From DATJLQ01 sp035509415 (GTDB lineage: Bacteria; Pseudomonadota; Alphaproteobacteria; JACZXZ01), in the NCBI GenBank assembly GCA_035509415.1, contig DATJLQ010000012.1, forward strand, positions 1 through 19,659: a stretch of DNA of 19,659 bases, given 5' to 3'. The first letter of the stretch is position 1; each line of letters begins with the position of its first letter. This document shows, piece after piece, positions 16,633 through 19,659 of the stretch. Made by a program: the position numbers and the translations under genes. The notes below the pieces were generated by a model. The model was not told the origin of the DNA. It made no database searches and saw only the letters and a program-made list of their open reading frames with translations.

Positions 16633-17610
16633 GTGCGCAAGATCCTGATCACGGGCGGGGCCGGTTTCGTCGGGCGCCATTTCGTGCGCCATTTCCTCGA
16701 GGCGGGCCACGAGGTGCACGCGGTCGATTGCGTGGCCCCGCTCACCGGCGGCATCGATCCGGAGATCGGCTGGCCGCTGTTCGAACCGCGCGACTTCAAG
16801 GGCTTCAAGTTCGCGCGCGAGGATTGCCGCGCCTATTTCCGCCGCGTGCGCGACACCGAGTTCGATTACGCGGTGCATCTCGCGGCCATGGTCGGCGGGC
16901 GCGCGATGATCGAGAACAATCCGATCGCGGTCGCGGACGATCTCTCGATCGACGCCGAATATTGGCAATGGGCCAAGCTCGCGAAGCCGAAAAAGACGCT
17001 CTGCTTCAGCTCGAGCGCCGCCTACCCGATCAAGTACCAGCGCGAGGGCAGTTACGTGCTCCTCAAGGAGGACATGATCTCGTTCGACGACGACATCGGC
17101 ATGCCCGACATGTCCTACGGCTGGGCCAAGCTCACGTGCGAGTATCTCGCGCGCCTCGCCTACGCGAAGCACGGGCTCAAATCGGTCTGCTATCGCCCCT
17201 TCTCGGGTTACGGCGAGGACCAGGACGACAGCTACCCGTTCCCGAGCATCTGCAAGCGCGCGCTCGCCCATAAGGGCAAGCCCGAGCTCACGGTCTGGGG
17301 CAGCGGGACGCAAATGCGCGACTTCATCCATATCGACGATTGCGTGCGCGGCGCCCTTCTGACCATGGACCGGATCGAGGACGGCGACGCGGTCAACCTC
17401 TCGACCGGCCTCTTCACGAGCTTCATCGAGTTCGCGCGGCTGGCGGCCGAGCTGGTCGGCTACCGGCCCACCGTGCGCGGCATGTCGGACATGCCCGCGG
17501 GCGTCTTTGCGCGCGGCGGCGACACGGCGAAGCAGAAGGCGCTCGGCTTCACTCCCGAGATCGACTTCAAGACCGGGATCGCGCGCGCGCTCGCCCTATA
17601 CGCGCCCTAG
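16633..17610 (+). CDS. NAD-dependent epimerase/dehydratase (extended SDR)
   Basis: Extended SDR enzymes alter nucleotide sugars in the cytoplasm. The 325-residue product has the cofactor loop ITGGAGFVGRH (6-16), HLAAMVGG (82-89), CFSSSAAYP (124-132) and the catalytic Tyr162-Lys166 (YGWAK). The substrate-domain stretches are YRPFSGYGEDQD (187-198) and WGSGTQMRDFIHIDD (222-236). The pattern is nearest to GDP-fucose synthase, GDP-mannose 3,5-epimerase and UDP-sugar 4-epimerases; I cannot choose between them. The GTG start at 16633 has GAGG four bases upstream and lies six bases after the STELLO-like stop, so the two are likely co-translated. It is the last gene of the rightward arm, and 120 bases separate it from alr. 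Confidence 0.85.
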   Translation: MRKILITGGAGFVGRHFVRHFLEAGHEVHAVDCVAPLTGGIDPEIGWPLFEPRDFKGFKFAREDCRAYFRRVRDTEFDYAVHLAAMVGGRAMIENNPIAVADDLSIDAEYWQWAKLAKPKKTLCFSSSAAYPIKYQREGSYVLLKEDMISFDDDIGMPDMSYGWAKLTCEYLARLAYAKHGLKSVCYRPFSGYGEDQDDSYPFPSICKRALAHKGKPELTVWGSGTQMRDFIHIDDCVRGALLTMDRIEDGDAVNLSTGLFTSFIEFARLAAELVGYRPTVRGMSDMPAGVFARGGDTAKQKALGFTPEIDFKTGIARALALYAP

Positions 17611-17657
17611 ATCCCGCGGCGGGCACCGAAACCGCCGAAGCGGGGCCAAGAGGGCGC

Positions 17658-17686
17658 GCGACAAATCCGCCTCGGCTTGCCAAAAT
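17658..17686 (+). promoter_or_regulatory. Possible alr promoter
   Basis: GCGACA (17658-17663) and CAAAAT (17681-17686) each match sigma70 consensus at four of six bases with a 17-base spacer. The start point would be about 37 bases before the alr ATG. It would give alr and mlaE their own transcript independent of the glycan island. The match is modest. Confidence 0.35.
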
Positions 17687-17730
17687 GGCGCCGCCCCGTT
17701 CGCGCCGCCCCTCACGGGCCCGAGGAGAGC

Positions 17731-18858
17731 ATGCAAGACGACCGGCTTGCCGACGCCGTCCTTACCATCGACCTCGACGCCATCATGGCCAACTGGTCGA
17801 TGCTGCGGGAGCGCGCGCGCCCGGCCGAGTGCGCGGCGGTCGTGAAGGCGGACGCCTACGGGCTCGGCGCCGAGCGCGTCGCCCCCACCCTCGCCAAGGC
17901 CGGCTGCAAGAGCTTCTACGTCGCCCAGCTCGGCGAAGGGATCGCGTTGCGGCGCGCCCTGCCCGAGGCCGCGATCTACGTGACCGATGGCGTCCTCGCG
18001 GGTGCCGAGGGCGAGCTTGCGGCCCATCGCCTGGTCCCGGTCCTCAACAGCCTCGAGCAACTCGAGCGCTGGAGCGGCTTCGCGCGCGGAGGCAAGCGGC
18101 TCGAGACGGCGCTCCATATCGACACGGGCATGAACCGCCTCGGCCTCTCAGCCTCCGACGTCGAGCGTCTCGCGGCCGAGCCCGGCCGGCTCGCGGGCCT
18201 CGCCCTCGGCCTCGCGATCACGCACCTCGTCTCGGCCGAGGAGCAGGCCAACCCGTTGAACGAGGAGCAGCTCGCGCGGTTCCAACTTCTGCGCGCGAAG
18301 CTTCCCCCGTGCCGCGCGGGGATCGCGGCCTCGTCGGGCATTTTTCTCGGGCCTCGGTTCCACCTCGATCAGGTGCGTCCGGGGGCCGCTTTATGGGGCA
18401 TCGCACCCCAGGTCAGCGCCCCCAATCCGATGCGTCAAGTTGTTGAGCTGCATGGACAAATCGTGCAAGTGCGCGACGTTGACAGGGGGGGGACCGTTGG
18501 CTATGGTGCGACCCATCGCTTGCGCCGACCGTCGCGGATCGCGACGGTCGGCGTTGGCTATGCGGACGGCTATTTGCGTGCCCTCGCCAATCGCGGTGCC
18601 GGATATTTGGGGGATCATGCCGCGCCACTCGTAGGTCGGGTTTCGATGGACCTCGTGACACTCGACGCGACCGACGTCCCCGCCGAGCTGGTCCATCCGG
18701 GTGCCCGCGTCGAGCTCCTGGGGCCCCATCGCACGGCGGACCAGATGGCCGCCGACGCCGGCACCAACGGCTACGAGATCCTCACCAATTTCGGCCGCAG
18801 CCGGCGCTTCCAGCGCCGTTACCGGCGTGCCGGCGACGCCGGCGGCGACGGGCGCTGA
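17731..18858 (+). CDS. alr: Alanine racemase
   Basis: Alr makes D-alanine for peptidoglycan using pyridoxal phosphate. The 375-residue product has AVVKADAYGLG (36-46) with the PLP lysine Lys39, GMNRLG (133-138) with Arg136, the second catalytic base Tyr258 in TVGYGAT, VGVGYADG (273-280) and GRVSMD (302-307). Length is normal. ATG 17731 has GAGGAGA directly upstream. Two oddities: codons from about 18421 to 18660 end in A or T far more often than elsewhere, and a run of eight G (18485-18492) lies within the frame at Arg252-Gly254. The stop overlaps the mlaE start by one base (TGATG). In related genomes alr usually follows dnaB directly. Confidence 0.96.
   Translation: MQDDRLADAVLTIDLDAIMANWSMLRERARPAECAAVVKADAYGLGAERVAPTLAKAGCKSFYVAQLGEGIALRRALPEAAIYVTDGVLAGAEGELAAHRLVPVLNSLEQLERWSGFARGGKRLETALHIDTGMNRLGLSASDVERLAAEPGRLAGLALGLAITHLVSAEEQANPLNEEQLARFQLLRAKLPPCRAGIAASSGIFLGPRFHLDQVRPGAALWGIAPQVSAPNPMRQVVELHGQIVQVRDVDRGGTVGYGATHRLRRPSRIATVGVGYADGYLRALANRGAGYLGDHAAPLVGRVSMDLVTLDATDVPAELVHPGARVELLGPHRTADQMAADAGTNGYEILTNFGRSRRFQRRYRRAGDAGGDGR
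18479..18507 (+). promoter_or_regulatory. Promoter-like pair inside alr
   Basis: A perfect TTGACA (18479-18484) stands 17 bases before TATGGT (18502-18507; four of six). The G8 run fills the first part of the spacer. If used it would drive mlaE and the following genes from a start near 18514. It may equally be a chance product of the A/T-richer patch in alr. Confidence 0.3.
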
Positions 18859-19637
18859 TGTTCGCCGCGGTGTTCGCCCCCGTCGGCCGCGTCTTCCTCG
18901 GCTTCCTCGCCGCGACCGGGCGCATCACCGTCTTCACGCTGATCGCGCTCTGGCATTGCGTGCGCCCGCCGATCTATCTGCGCCTGATCGGGCAGCAGAT
19001 GATCTCGATCGGCTATTTCTCGCTGCCCGTGGTGGCGCTCACCGCGATCTTCACCGGCATGGTGCTGGCCCTCCAGAGCTACACCGGATTCCAGCGCTTC
19101 AACGCCGAATCGGGCATCGCGACCATCGTCGTGCTCGGCATCACGCGCGAGCTGGCGCCGGTGCTCGCGGGGCTCATGGTCTCGGGCCGCGTGGGCGCGG
19201 CGATGGCGGCCGAGATCGGCACCATGCGCGTCACCGAGCAGATCGACGCCCTCGTCACCCTCTCGACCGACCCGTTCAAGTATCTGGTCGCCCCGCGCCT
19301 CATCGCCGGGCTGGTGACCCTCCCGCTCCTGGTCTTCGTCGCCGACATCATCGGCGTGCTCGGCGGCTACGTCGTGAGCGTCTACAAGCTCGGCTTCAAC
19401 CCGGCGAACTATCTCGAGCAGACCTGGGACTATCTGAAGCCGATCGACGTCGAGTCGGGGCTGGTGAAGGCGGCGGTGTTCGGCTTCCTCATCGCGCTCA
19501 TGGGCTGCTACCACGGCTACAATTCCAAGGGCGGCGCCCAGGGCGTGGGGGCGGCCACCACCAACGCCGTGGTCTCGGCCTCGATCCTGATCTTCGCCTT
19601 CAACTACATCCTGACGGCGTTCTTCTTCGGGACGTGA
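18858..19637 (+). CDS. mlaE: MlaE-family ABC transporter permease
   Basis: MlaE is the inner-membrane permease of the Mla system, which moves phospholipids between the membranes and keeps outer-membrane asymmetry. The 259-residue product has about five hydrophobic segments. It also has the family signature ITRELAPVLAGLMVSGRVG (95-113), then AAEIGTMRVTEQIDAL (117-132) and GCYHGYNSKGGAQGVG (216-231). ATG 18858 shares one base with the alr stop, so translation is probably coupled. The partner ATPase (MlaF) would be expected just after the window; the last 22 bases (19638-19659) hold no identifiable start. Plant-type TGD1 lipid transport is the organelle counterpart. The family is certain, the substrate inferred. 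Confidence 0.92.
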   Translation: MFAAVFAPVGRVFLGFLAATGRITVFTLIALWHCVRPPIYLRLIGQQMISIGYFSLPVVALTAIFTGMVLALQSYTGFQRFNAESGIATIVVLGITRELAPVLAGLMVSGRVGAAMAAEIGTMRVTEQIDALVTLSTDPFKYLVAPRLIAGLVTLPLLVFVADIIGVLGGYVVSVYKLGFNPANYLEQTWDYLKPIDVESGLVKAAVFGFLIALMGCYHGYNSKGGAQGVGAATTNAVVSASILIFAFNYILTAFFFGT

Positions 19638-19659
19638 GGGCGGACTTGACTCAGGGCCG

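Noticed and set aside
14683..17331. Minus-strand open frame of 882 codons opposite the plus arm of the glycan island
   Set aside because: It mirrors the third-position G/C of the sense genes and has an Arg/Glu/Asp/Leu/Val bias without motifs. The sense frames carry clear family motifs.

Overview
The window is a GC-rich stretch of chromosome from an alphaproteobacterium, most likely Rhodospirillales-like. The evidence is the third-position G/C bias, frequent GTG and TTG starts, and gene order. A leftward fabD-fabG-acpP-fabF-mltG block stands back to back with a rightward rpsF-rpsR-DUF2232-rplI-dnaB block, and alr and mlaE follow. This order is familiar from alphaproteobacteria. The exact taxon cannot be fixed from the sequence alone.

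Layout. (1) 1-4388, minus strand: type II fatty acid synthesis (malonyl-CoA:ACP transacylase, 3-ketoacyl-ACP reductase, acyl carrier protein, ketoacyl-ACP synthase II), then the start of the murein endolytic transglycosylase gene mltG, which runs off the left edge. A sigma70-like promoter with a perfect -35 lies about 100 bases upstream of fabD. (2) 4539-5111: a HigA-like antitoxin gene with no toxin partner, a degenerate palindromic intergenic repeat, and the rpsF promoter and leader. (3) 5112-10654, plus strand: S6, S18, a DUF2232 membrane protein, L9, a cyclopropane-fatty-acid synthase-type methyltransferase and the replicative helicase DnaB. S6 and L9 both carry long low-complexity C-terminal tails. 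(4) 10693-17610: a seven-gene glycan island between dnaB and alr, two genes I expect to be adjacent in related genomes. Its minus-strand arm encodes a HAD-UbiA fusion, a GtrA protein, a DprE1-like oxidase and a DprE2-like reductase with almost no spacing. Its plus-strand arm encodes a GT2 glycosyltransferase, a STELLO/DUF288-like protein with a DDDN motif, and an extended SDR (NDP-sugar epimerase/dehydratase family). (5) 17731-19637: alanine racemase overlapping the lipid-transport permease MlaE.

How it works together. The minus-strand arm matches, gene for gene, the mycobacterial route from phosphoribosyl pyrophosphate and polyprenyl phosphate to polyprenyl-phosphoryl-beta-D-arabinofuranose. 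In that route a UbiA enzyme transfers phosphoribose to the lipid, a phosphatase removes the 5-phosphate, DprE1 oxidises C2, DprE2 reduces the keto sugar to arabinose, and a GtrA protein acts at the membrane. Here the phosphatase is probably the HAD domain fused to UbiA. The DprE1 position equal to mycobacterial Cys387, the benzothiazinone attachment site, is alanine. The divergent arm probably builds or modifies the glycan that receives the pentose. No GT-C arabinosyltransferase is in the window, so the acceptor is unknown. This island is the most interesting part of the window; other points are an orphan antitoxin, a candidate S6:S18 leader hairpin, and a patch of foreign-looking codon use with a run of eight G inside alr.
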